64,000 nt of DNA from the NCBI GenBank assembly GCA_964236735.1, contig CAXSFM010000002.1, positions 310,001 through 374,000 of the forward strand. Direction: 5' to 3'. This document shows positions 7,381 through 15,102 of this stretch, one piece after another. The DNA is from JAIVJG01 sp964236735 (GTDB lineage Bacteria; Acidobacteriota; Blastocatellia; Pyrinomonadales; Pyrinomonadaceae). A model generated the notes under the pieces. That model had not been told where the DNA came from, made no database searches, and was given only the letters and a program-made list of their open reading frames with translations. The position numbers and the translations under genes were made by a program. Every line of letters starts with the position of its first letter. Positions within the stretch are counted from its first letter, which is position 1.

Positions 7381-8955
7381 ATGCGTCAGCCCGTCCGCTA
7401 TTTCTGTGCGCTCTTCGCCCTACTGACTATGTGTACACTGCTCTCGTCCAGCATGTACGCGCAGAAGGGGTCGTCAGCCTCGCCAATATGGATAAGGAGC
7501 CCAGCGGTAGTAGCGTCGGATACGACCAAGCCGACCAACACCGTCAACGTCGTGCATGGTCTCCCCACACAAGCCGTATTTACGATACGGGACACCGGGT
7601 CGGGGCTTGCTTCAATCGTGGTCACACAATCCGACAATGCCGACACCCCGACTCCTTCCTTCACTAGCGGGACAACAAACACCGTCACTGTTACGAGCAC
7701 GAAGATTGACCAGAGCCAACCTTTTACAATAGGACTGAAGGTGAGCGACGTTGCGGGTAACGTTAACAGCTTTGTGGTCGCCGTCGGCGCTCAAGCAGGG
7801 CAGTTGATCATCAGCGAGTTCCGCGTGCGCGGCCCCAACGGCGCGAACGATGAGTTCGTCGAACTCTACAACAACACCAACGCGGCCATCACCGTCGCCA
7901 CCACGGACGGGTCAGCCGGCTACGCGCTCGTCGCCTCGAATGGCGTGGCACGTTTCACCGTCCCGAACGGCACAGTCATTCCCGCCAGAGGCCATTATCT
8001 CGGCGTCAATAGCGTCGGTTATTCGCTCGCCTCTTCTCCTGCCGGCAACGGCACGACCGCCACGGGCGATATTACTTACGCAACGGACATCGCAGACAAC
8101 GCCGGCATCGCTCTTTTCAATACAGCGACGGTGGCGAATTTCACTCTGGCGAACCGGCTCGATGCCGTCGGCTCAACATCGGAAGCCAATACGCTCTACA
8201 AGGAAGGCACGGGCTATCCGGCTCTGACGCCTTTCTCGATTGACTATGCCTTCGTCCGCGACACCTGCGGCAAGGGCGGCTCCATCACCATCCTCGGCCC
8301 GTGTCCGATAGCCGGCGTGCCGAAGGATACAGACAACAACGCGGCGGACTTCATCTTCGTGGACACCAACGGCACATCCGCCGGCGCAGGCCAGCGATTA
8401 GGTACGCCGGGGCCGGAGAATCTCTCCTCGCCCATTCAACGTAACGCCAGCGTTCCCGTCTTGCTGCTCGACTCGACTCTCTCGACGGGAGCGATACCCA
8501 ATCGCGTCAGAGATTTCACGTCTGATCCGGCGAACAACTCGACCTTCGGCACGCTCGACATCCGTCGTCGCGTGGTCAACAGCACGGGCGCGAATGTGAC
8601 GAGACTGAGGTTCCGCGTCATTGACATCACGACGTTCCCGGCTCCTTCGGGGTTCGCGGATTTGCGGCCACGAACTTCGACATCGGTGGTCGTGTCAGGA
8701 ATCAATGATGTGGGGACATGCGCTGCGACTGGAGCGCCGACGACCGCTCCCTGCACGGTGACGGTGCAGGGGACGACGTTGGAGCAGCCGCCATCACAGC
8801 CGAACGGTGGAGGCTTCAACTCGTCAATGTCGGCGGGGACGGTGACGCTGGGGACGCCTCTGGCGAACGGGGCGAGCGTCAACGTGCGGTTCCTGATCGG
8901 CATTCAGCAGACCGGCACGTTCAAGTTCTTCATCAACGTTGAAGCCCTGCCGTAA
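7381..8955 (+). CDS. Secreted lamin-tail-domain (LTD) protein
   Basis: 524 residues starting MRQPVRYFCALFALLTM, a signal peptide likely cleaved after MYAQ. An N-terminal Ig-like region (~40-135) is followed by a lamin-tail domain at about residues 138-260. Its hallmarks are LIISEFRVRGPNGANDEFVE followed by LYNN, an aromatic-rich strand and VIPARGHYLGVN. The C-terminal half is Thr/Val-rich beta sequence with no catalytic motif, and two Cys pairs are spaced like disulfides. Bacterial LTD proteins are extracellular and often sit beside nucleases or adhesins, but no nuclease domain is present here. The start was chosen for AGGAG eight bases upstream; an in-frame extension of 25 codons lacks a ribosome site and spans the putative promoter. 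It converges on the next gene across a palindrome. Confidence 0.82.
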   Translation: MRQPVRYFCALFALLTMCTLLSSSMYAQKGSSASPIWIRSPAVVASDTTKPTNTVNVVHGLPTQAVFTIRDTGSGLASIVVTQSDNADTPTPSFTSGTTNTVTVTSTKIDQSQPFTIGLKVSDVAGNVNSFVVAVGAQAGQLIISEFRVRGPNGANDEFVELYNNTNAAITVATTDGSAGYALVASNGVARFTVPNGTVIPARGHYLGVNSVGYSLASSPAGNGTTATGDITYATDIADNAGIALFNTATVANFTLANRLDAVGSTSEANTLYKEGTGYPALTPFSIDYAFVRDTCGKGGSITILGPCPIAGVPKDTDNNAADFIFVDTNGTSAGAGQRLGTPGPENLSSPIQRNASVPVLLLDSTLSTGAIPNRVRDFTSDPANNSTFGTLDIRRRVVNSTGANVTRLRFRVIDITTFPAPSGFADLRPRTSTSVVVSGINDVGTCAATGAPTTAPCTVTVQGTTLEQPPSQPNGGGFNSSMSAGTVTLGTPLANGASVNVRFLIGIQQTGTFKFFINVEALP

Positions 8956-8965
8956 ACAATAAGCC

Positions 8966-9033
8966 AAAAGGTCAAAGGCAAAAGTGAAGATAAGGAGTTC
9001 GCTCCCCGTCTTCACTTTTGCCTTTGACCTTTT
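8966..9033. terminator. Bidirectional terminator; GGCAAAAGT palindrome, copy 3
   Basis: Perfect 25-bp inverted repeat (8966-8990 with 9009-9033), loop 18 bases, flanked by T-runs on one side and A-runs on the other. It sits exactly between two convergent genes (stops at 8955 and 9048). The core AAGGCAAAAGTGAAGA is shared with copy 2. Confidence 0.8.
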
Positions 9034-9047
9034 GCCTTTTTACTTCT

Positions 9048-10085
9048 TCAGAACACGCTTCGCAGCGCGGTGATGTCGCCGGGCGCGAGTTGCAGGCGAA
9101 GCTGGACTTCGTTGCCCTCAGTCGTCACCTTCAGATTCTCAATCGCGTTTTTCGCGAGCTTGCCCTTTTCGCCGCCCATGCCGATGAGCGCGGGAGCGAA
9201 CTGCCGTATGGACTCGATGGTGTCGCTCAGGTTTTTGGCGTCCGGCGCAGACAAAGTGCGAAGCGCGGCCAGCATTTGAAAGCCCTCGCCAGCCATCGCG
9301 ACCGAGCCGTAAAACTGTCTGATGGAAGCGATGCTGCGCGAGATTTCAGGATTGCCGAGGTCAACATTCGTGAGCGTCTGCGGCGCGTTGCCGGCAAAGC
9401 CGATGATTTGATCCGCGCCGCCCGTCGCCATGTTGACGAGCATTTGATCCACGCGATTCTTTCCCGCCTGCGCGTCAATCGCCGCGCGCACCGCACCCGG
9501 TTCACCAATAGCCAGCGTGTTCGCATCGAGCGCGCACATCGCCAGATCGCGCACGTGCATTTTGAGTATCCCGAAGAATTTGACTTGATTGTTGATGCTG
9601 AAGATATGCACGTCCTTGCCCGCGTAACGCTCCAACTTGTACTGACCTTTTGAAAGGATGCGACCGGCGGCGACGAGCGCGCCCGCGTTGAACGTGCCGC
9701 GCGCGATGGCAACGATGTCGTCAATCTTCGTGACGTTCGGCGAAGGATTGGTGAAACGCGCGCCGACGCTCAAGGTGTCGAACTGCCGCGCATCAAGTCC
9801 CGTCTGTGTTTTGAAACGCTCGATGTCGGCGTTGACCTGCGCCGTCCGCGCCACATCGTCGCCGAGCGCGCGAGGTATCGCCTCCGTCAACAGGCGACGC
9901 AAATTGACGATGAGCACGGCGTCCGAAGCGGGAAGCGGCACGAGCGCGAGCGCCGGCTGCGGTGCGGCGTTGGACGGCGAAGGCGCGGTTTTGTTCTGGC
10001 GTTTCGTCTGCGCCGACAAAGGCGTCACCAGTAAGACAAACGCCGTCGTCAACGCGAGCAGGGAAGCGTATAAATTTTTTCTCAT
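9048..10085 (-). CDS. Exported protein of unknown function
   Basis: 345 residues with a clear signal peptide (MRKNLYASLLALTTAFVLL, cleavage probably after PLSAQ), then a Lys/Pro/Ala-rich linker and a soluble alpha/beta body. Recognisable stretches are DAVLIVNLRRLLTEAIPRAL, a region resembling proteins that test whether a substrate binds (KIDDIVAIARG) and a regular helical C-terminus. I see no catalytic motif and no membrane segment after the signal. The start at 10083-10085 was chosen because the signal peptide begins there; the in-frame extension upstream is charged and lacks a ribosome site. It lies on the same strand as the thiolase gene but 270 bases downstream, so it is probably a separate unit. 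Confidence 0.65.
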   Translation of the reverse strand: MRKNLYASLLALTTAFVLLVTPLSAQTKRQNKTAPSPSNAAPQPALALVPLPASDAVLIVNLRRLLTEAIPRALGDDVARTAQVNADIERFKTQTGLDARQFDTLSVGARFTNPSPNVTKIDDIVAIARGTFNAGALVAAGRILSKGQYKLERYAGKDVHIFSINNQVKFFGILKMHVRDLAMCALDANTLAIGEPGAVRAAIDAQAGKNRVDQMLVNMATGGADQIIGFAGNAPQTLTNVDLGNPEISRSIASIRQFYGSVAMAGEGFQMLAALRTLSAPDAKNLSDTIESIRQFAPALIGMGGEKGKLAKNAIENLKVTTEGNEVQLRLQLAPGDITALRSVF

Positions 10086-10355
10086 CAGCTTGTTCTTTTC
10101 ACCTTGTTGTAAATTTTGCGACGAGGCCTTCGCGTCTCGCGCCCGAATGGTTTGTGACATCAATTATGCGGGAGAATTTCTCGAACGTTCGGATGCGCCC
10201 GACGCCAACGATGGTTGGCTTTCCGGCACGATGACTGGTGACATGAACGCACGTCAACGTCTGCGATGTTGCTCGACCGATACAGTATGACGCGCGTGCC
10301 CATCGCATCGTTAACACGCGACGACGTTTCTCACATCTGGCTTCCGACGCGACAC

Positions 10356-11543
10356 TCAAACGCTTTCGACGAGCAGCGCAATGCCCATCCCGCCGCTGAT
10401 GCAGAGCGTTGCGAGTCCGCGTCGCGCGCCGCGTCGCTTCATCTCGTGCAAAAGCGTCGTCGTGATGCGGACGCCCGTGCAGCCGATGGGGTGTCCGAGC
10501 GCAATCGCGCCGCCGTTGACGTTCAAGCGCGCGGGGTCGAACTTCAGTTCGCGGTCGCACGCGATGACCTGCGCGGCGAAAGCCTCGTTGAGTTCGACGA
10601 GGTCAATGTCCGCGAGGGACAGTTTTTGTCTCTCAAGCAGAGCGCGAATTGCCGGGACGGGGCCAAGTCCCATCACTTCAGGCGCGACGCCCGCGAACTC
10701 GTAGTCAACGATGCGCGCGAGCGGCTCGACTGCATTAGCTGACGACTTCAAGGCCTCCGCGCTCAAGACGACGATTGCCGCCGCGCCGTCCGTGATGCCG
10801 GAAGAATTGCCTGCGGTCACCGTCCCATCTTTAGCGAAGACGGGCGCGAGCTTTCGCAAATGCTCGATCTGCGTGTCGGCGCGTGCGTGCTGGTCGCGTG
10901 AGAAAACAGTCGTCTCGCCTTTGCGGCCTTTCATCTCGATGTGTACTGTCTCGGCGTCGAAGCGTCCACCGTCAATCGCTGCGGCGGCGCGTCTCTGCGA
11001 GCGTAGCGCGTACTCGTCCTGTTCCTCGCGCGTGATGTCGTACTGGCGCGCGAGATTCTCCGCCGTCTCGCCCATCACGAGCTGCGAGAGCGGATCGAAA
11101 AATCCGTCACGGTACATGCCGTCCACAAGTTCGGCGTTGCCCATCCGCACGCCCCAACGCGCGCCCTCCGCGAAGTACGGCACGCGCGACATGCTCTCGA
11201 CGCCGCCTGCCAGAACTGCCTGCGCGCGTCCAAGTAAAATTTCCTGCGCCGCGAGAATAATCGCTTTCAAGCCTGAGCCGCATGCCTGATTGATGGTCGA
11301 GGCCGGGACAGTTTCGGGCACACCCGCGCGATGCGCGATCTGTCGCCCGACGTTCGGCCCGCCGCCCGCCTGTCGCGCGCAACCCCAGACCACTTCCCCC
11401 AACGCGCCTGCCTCGACACCTGCGCGCCGCAAGCTTTCAGCCGCGACGATTGCGCCCAACTCTGCCGCCGTCATGCCCGCCAGCGCGCCGCCGAACCGAC
11501 CGATGGGCGTCCGCACCGCGCCGGCCAGATAAACTTCTTTCAT
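10356..11543 (-). CDS. Thiolase (acetyl-CoA C-acetyltransferase type)
   Basis: 395 residues, full length for a biosynthetic or degradative thiolase. The nucleophilic cysteine is present as NQACGSG (Cys88). The His motif is NVNGGAIALGHPIGCTG and the second catalytic Cys is in CISGGMGIA, where most relatives have CxGGGxG with G in the third place. It would interconvert two acetyl-CoA and acetoacetyl-CoA, or act in fatty acid oxidation. No other beta-oxidation or polyhydroxyalkanoate gene is nearby to decide which. The start MKEVYLAGAVRTPIGRFGG is the usual thiolase N-terminus and has GAGG about 12 bases upstream. Confidence 0.92.
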   Translation of the reverse strand: MKEVYLAGAVRTPIGRFGGALAGMTAAELGAIVAAESLRRAGVEAGALGEVVWGCARQAGGGPNVGRQIAHRAGVPETVPASTINQACGSGLKAIILAAQEILLGRAQAVLAGGVESMSRVPYFAEGARWGVRMGNAELVDGMYRDGFFDPLSQLVMGETAENLARQYDITREEQDEYALRSQRRAAAAIDGGRFDAETVHIEMKGRKGETTVFSRDQHARADTQIEHLRKLAPVFAKDGTVTAGNSSGITDGAAAIVVLSAEALKSSANAVEPLARIVDYEFAGVAPEVMGLGPVPAIRALLERQKLSLADIDLVELNEAFAAQVIACDRELKFDPARLNVNGGAIALGHPIGCTGVRITTTLLHEMKRRGARRGLATLCISGGMGIALLVESV

Positions 11544-11711
11544 GCTGTGTTCGTCCCTCGAAAAGAAATCGCAAAGCAAGAGCCGGAGATTAAAAGTTGA
11601 AAGCGTAGCTTGTTGTTTGAAGCTCTGACTTCTTCGTTAATTTCTGAGCGGTTGATTGCCGTTTGATGTTAGCATACGCGCCGCATCGTCTCACGTTGGC
11701 AGGCCATAAAT

Positions 11712-13265
11712 ATGAAACGCCTCACGACACAAAGCGAAATTGAAGACGCGCGGCGCACGCTCGACGCATTGCTCGATGCGCGCGGCGAATGGTTCTGCGC
11801 GGAGACACAGGTTGGCGTTGGCGCGAGCTTTGAACTGCGGCGCGGCGAGTGGGAATTGAAGACCGCGCATGACGTTGCGTTGCTGCTCTCTTACTGGGGC
11901 GCGACGGGCGCGCGTGTGTGGCGCGTCGCGGCGTGGGAAGTGTGCGGAGAAAAGTTGCTGTTGGAAGCGACGAGACGCGCCGGCGCAGAGCGCGCGACGT
12001 TGGAATTCGTGCCGCGCGCATCGGCGCGTGTAGCGAAAGAGATGGTCGCCGCTGCGCGTCAGCGTGAGTGCGAGCGTCTGGCCGCGCTCGCCTGCGAATT
12101 TGTGGCGGGCGCGAAAGTCGAGCAAGCGCGTCTGAGCGCGGGGGCGCGGCGCAGTGAGCCGGGACGCTACGCGCGCATATTGTTGAGGCGCGGGCGCGAG
12201 TTGCTGGCAGTCACCGCTCCCGTCGTCGCGCTCGGCGCGGAAGAGGCTGAAAATTTTCTCGCGTCGGCGCTGCTGTGGTTCGCGCGTCTCGAAAATAGAA
12301 AAAGCGGGACGCGCGCGCCGCACAAGTTGTTGCTGCTTGTCCCGCCCAAACTCTCCGAAGCGACGGCGGAGAGACTCGCGTTGCTGCGCGCAACATTACG
12401 CCGCGTCATTTCGCTTGTTGAGGTGGATGCGGAGAGTCCCGTTCTGACGCAAGTCCGCGCGCCGGAGTTGGAAGAGTTATTGTGTGCAACCACGTCGCGT
12501 CTTTATCGCGCGTCGCAGTTTGCGCGCAGCGAGTTGGTCGAGCGCATCATCGCCTACGCGCCCGACGCGATTGACGTGGTGCGCGCGCGTCACGGCGAGA
12601 CGTTGCGTTTTCACGGCCTCGCTTTCGCGCGCGTGCGGCGTGTGATGAATGACCAGCATCTCTGGTTCGGGACGGGCGCGGCGCGGCAGAGAGTTTTGCT
12701 CGACGAGTCGAACTGGCCGGAGCTTGTGAAGCTGCTCGAAGACCTTTCCGCGCATCGTCGCGCGGAGGCGTGCGAGCGTCGCCACGCGCTCTACACGGCG
12801 TCGCCCGAAAGTTGGCTCGAAACGATTTTGCGAAGAGACATCACACGCCTCGATCCGGGGCTGCGTCTCTCGCCGCTTCACGCGCAGTTCCGTGCCTCGC
12901 GGAGCGCGACTTCAAGCGGAGCGCGACCCGTTGACCTGCTCGCGCTCCGACGTGACGGGCGTCTCGTCGTCATCGAACTGAAAGTCTCCGAAGACGTCGC
13001 GCTCGCGCTTCAAGGCGCGGACTACTGGCGACGCATCACGGCTCATCAACGAGCCGGGCACATCAAGCTCGCGAGACTCTTCGGCGACGCCGAGATTTCA
13101 GATGAGCCGCCGCTCGTCTATCTCGTCGCGCCGCTGCTGCGATTTCATCGCTTCTTTGAAACGCTCGCACGCGCCGTCACGCCGGAGATCGAGTTGTATC
13201 GCTTCGACATCAACGAAGACTGGCGCGCGGGCGTGCGCGTCGTGCGCCGTCTGCGGGTCAACTGA
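11712..13265 (+). CDS. PD-(D/E)XK nuclease-superfamily protein (NucS/DUF91-like C-terminus)
   Basis: 517 residues, very Arg/Ala-rich. The C-terminal ~150 residues contain ESWLETILRRDITRLDPGL, then a core PVDLLALRRDGRLVVIELK, which gives the D...ExK catalytic pattern of the restriction-endonuclease fold, and then LQGADYWRRI. This arrangement is familiar from NucS/DUF91-type endonuclease domains. The first ~330 residues have no family I can name and may bind DNA. No methyltransferase or helicase partner is adjacent, so it is not an evident restriction system. It is transcribed away from the thiolase gene across a 168-base intergenic space and precedes the zeta-toxin cassette. Confidence 0.65.
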   Translation: MKRLTTQSEIEDARRTLDALLDARGEWFCAETQVGVGASFELRRGEWELKTAHDVALLLSYWGATGARVWRVAAWEVCGEKLLLEATRRAGAERATLEFVPRASARVAKEMVAAARQRECERLAALACEFVAGAKVEQARLSAGARRSEPGRYARILLRRGRELLAVTAPVVALGAEEAENFLASALLWFARLENRKSGTRAPHKLLLLVPPKLSEATAERLALLRATLRRVISLVEVDAESPVLTQVRAPELEELLCATTSRLYRASQFARSELVERIIAYAPDAIDVVRARHGETLRFHGLAFARVRRVMNDQHLWFGTGAARQRVLLDESNWPELVKLLEDLSAHRRAEACERRHALYTASPESWLETILRRDITRLDPGLRLSPLHAQFRASRSATSSGARPVDLLALRRDGRLVVIELKVSEDVALALQGADYWRRITAHQRAGHIKLARLFGDAEISDEPPLVYLVAPLLRFHRFFETLARAVTPEIELYRFDINEDWRAGVRVVRRLRVN

Positions 13266-13386
13266 GCGGCGACGGGAATGTTTGGCTTCCTTGTTGAACA
13301 TCAAGACGCAAAACCTTTGATTTCCCGCCGTCATGTATTAAATTCGCGGCGTTCATTTGCGTTAGTGAAACCCTTCGCTCGATTTC

Positions 13387-13554
13387 ATGCCTTTCGCTTC
13401 CGGCATACGTCTCGGTCAATACGAAATTCTCTCGCTGATTGGCGCGGGCGGGATGGGTGAAGTTTATCTTGCCGAAGACACGAAACTCGACCTGCGCGAT
13501 GACCCGCGTTTCGCCGAGTTAGTGCGCCGCGTCGAAGCGGCAAAGATAGATTGA
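13387..13554 (+). pseudogene. Ser/Thr protein kinase remnant: N-terminus joined to C-terminal tail
   Basis: A 55-codon open frame. Residues 1-34 are the start of a Pkn-type kinase, with GQYEILSLIGAGGMGEVYLA and then EDTKL, that is, the Gly-rich ATP loop. From there it jumps to LRDDPRFAELVRRV, which resembles the extreme C-terminus of the long kinase-TPR proteins common in these bacteria. Everything between, including the VAIK lysine, HRD and DFG motifs, is missing. The simplest reading is one large in-frame internal deletion of a kinase gene. The product cannot be an active kinase. Confidence 0.75.
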
Positions 13555-13624
13555 GTTGCGCTTTCGACCCGCGCTTCGAGGATTGCTGAAACGGATGAAT
13601 CTGCTGGAATAAATTTGAGAGAAG

Positions 13625-14227
13625 ATGAATCGAGAAACAAAAATAAATCCTAAAATCATTCTTATCGCGAGTTGCAACGGCGCGGGGAAATCTACGCTCG
13701 CGCCGCATCTTTTGCGCGACACTTTCGGGCTGACCGATTACGTTAATGCGGATACACTCGCGCAAGGGTTGTCAGCTTTCGCGCTGGAAAAGGTCGCGCT
13801 CGAAGCCAGGCGCGTGATGCTCAAGCGTCTGCGAGATTTGGCGCGGCGAAGCGAGAATTTCGCTTTTGAAAGCACGTTAGCAAGTCGGTTTTATGCGTCG
13901 TGGATTGCGAAGTTAAAACCGCGTGGCTACGAGTTTGATTTATTTTTTATCTGGCTTAATAGGCCTGAACTGGCGATTCGGCGAGTTGAGGAGAAAGTAA
14001 AATTTGGCGGTCATTCGATTGAGACTGAAACGATTCGTCGCCGTTATGCGCGCGGGATGAAAAATTTCTTTGCGCTGTATCAGCCGTTGGCCGATTCCTG
14101 GACGGTCTATGATAATTCATCCGGCGAAAGTCCGATACTTGTCGCCGACCGCGAGGCGAATGCGCCGATCCAAATTCACGATGCCGCTTTATGGGAGAAA
14201 ATATGCGAACTGAAAAACCAGCCATAG
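13625..14227 (+). CDS. Zeta-toxin-family P-loop kinase
   Basis: 200 residues, the usual size of stand-alone zeta-like toxins. A P-loop is at residues 18-24 (NGAGKST, Lys22), followed by VNADTLAQGL, FAFESTLASR and the LID-like RRVEEKVKFGGH / RRRYARG region with the expected arginines. Zeta toxins phosphorylate UDP-N-acetylglucosamine and poison cell-wall synthesis; chromosomal relatives may have other small substrates. A small gene starts inside its last 25 bases and is the likely partner. The surrounding DNA is visibly richer in A/T than the neighbours, suggesting acquisition by transfer. Truncated kinase starts lie on both sides. Confidence 0.85.
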   Translation: MNRETKINPKIILIASCNGAGKSTLAPHLLRDTFGLTDYVNADTLAQGLSAFALEKVALEARRVMLKRLRDLARRSENFAFESTLASRFYASWIAKLKPRGYEFDLFFIWLNRPELAIRRVEEKVKFGGHSIETETIRRRYARGMKNFFALYQPLADSWTVYDNSSGESPILVADREANAPIQIHDAALWEKICELKNQP

Positions 14228-14409
14228 ATTTGAAGATGACGAAAAACTTATTTGTCGAACATCGGGAAACGATTCGTGAAGTTTTCCGCCGCGCCGTCGC
14301 GCAAGCCTTGCTCGAACACAAACGCGCCGGGAATCCAATTGCCGTTTCCGAAAACGACGAAGTCGTGTGGCTCGAGCCAGAACAAATTCAGATCAATCGC
14401 AGCGCATGA
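14203..14409 (+). CDS. Small partner of the zeta toxin (putative antitoxin)
   Basis: 68 residues. It overlaps the end of the toxin gene by 25 bases and is preceded by GGGAG with six bases to the ATG, which decides this start over the upstream ATG at 14191 and the later one at 14236. The body reads NLFVEHRETIREVFRRAVAQ, then ALLEHKRAGNPIAV and VVWLEPEQI. It has an N-terminal helix and a short beta tail. Small proteins of this type next to zeta-like toxins are common in cyanobacteria and acidobacteria. Translational coupling and position suggest an antitoxin, although no test is possible from sequence. Its stop overlaps the ATG of the next kinase remnant (ATGA). Confidence 0.7.
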   Translation: MRTEKPAIDLKMTKNLFVEHRETIREVFRRAVAQALLEHKRAGNPIAVSENDEVVWLEPEQIQINRSA

Positions 14410-14552
14410 AACTACTCGCGCAAAATTTAATAATTTCACAGTACCGCATCGTTTCAAAAATCGGCGCGGGCGGCATGGGCGAGACGTATCGTGAGCGAGA
14501 CCAACTGACATGTGAACTTGAAGCAGCAAATGACGAAAGGAAAAACAGATGA
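14406..14552 (+). pseudogene. Second Ser/Thr kinase remnant: N-terminus only
   Basis: 48 codons. Residues 11-32 read SQYRIVSKIGAGGMGETYRE plus RD, a clear kinase start and ATP loop. After this, homology stops and the frame runs through the ribosome-site region of the next gene (DERKNR, then TGA overlapping the next ATG). All catalytic motifs are absent. It breaks off at nearly the same point of the kinase domain as the remnant at 13387, on the other side of the toxin cassette. Confidence 0.7.
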
Positions 14553-14938
14553 GCAATCTCGATGCGGTGCGAAGCGTTTATGACGCCTTCGCCAGAGGCG
14601 ACATCCCGGCGGTGCTGGGCTTTTTAAGTCCCGACGTTGAATGGACGGAGGCCGAAGGCTTTCCCTACGGCGGAACATACGTCGGCCCCGACGCCGTGCT
14701 GTCAGGCGTCTTCATGCGGCTCGGTACGGAGTGGGACGGTTTCGCCGTTGTGCCTGATGAGTTCATTGACGGCGGGGAGGCGGTGGTCGCGCTCGGCAAG
14801 TACAGCGGGAAGTACAAAGCTACGGGCAAGAGCTTTCAAGCTAACTTCGCGCACATCTGGCATGTGCGCGAGGGGAGAGCCGTCAGGTTCGTGCAGTACG
14901 TGGACACGCTGCTCGTGCATCAAGCCTTACAATCATAG
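14549..14938 (+). CDS. SnoaL-like / NTF2-fold protein
   Basis: 129 residues, complete for the family. It starts MSNLDAVRSVYDAFARGDIP and continues LGFLSPDVEWTEAEGFPYGG, then VALGKYSGKYKATGK, FAHIWHVREGRAVRFVQYVD. This is the typical cone-shaped alpha+beta SnoaL/ketosteroid-isomerase-like pattern. Substrate unknown. AAAGGA about 10 bases before the ATG supports the start. The ATG overlaps the stop of the kinase remnant, apparently by chance because the remnant frame simply runs into its leader. Confidence 0.85.
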   Translation: MSNLDAVRSVYDAFARGDIPAVLGFLSPDVEWTEAEGFPYGGTYVGPDAVLSGVFMRLGTEWDGFAVVPDEFIDGGEAVVALGKYSGKYKATGKSFQANFAHIWHVREGRAVRFVQYVDTLLVHQALQS

Positions 14939-15063
14939 GCTACGATGTTTCGAGGGCAGACCACCTCGAAGCATCCGCCGCACTAACTCATCATGTCCGT
15001 GAGCCGCGCGTGCGAAAAAGGCGAGCTTTATTTCAAACGGGCATCGGGTTCCGCTTCATGGTA

Positions 15064-15092
15064 CGCGCCCGTCGAAGTTCTCGACGGGCGCG
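15064..15092. terminator. Hairpin between convergent genes
   Basis: Perfect 12-bp stem CGCGCCCGTCGA (15064-15075) / 15081-15092 with a 5-base loop, between the SnoaL-like gene and the minus-strand SH3b gene. No strong T-run follows on either side, so the terminator role is likely but not certain. Confidence 0.55.
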
Positions 15093-15102
15093 CGCCGCAT
15101 AA

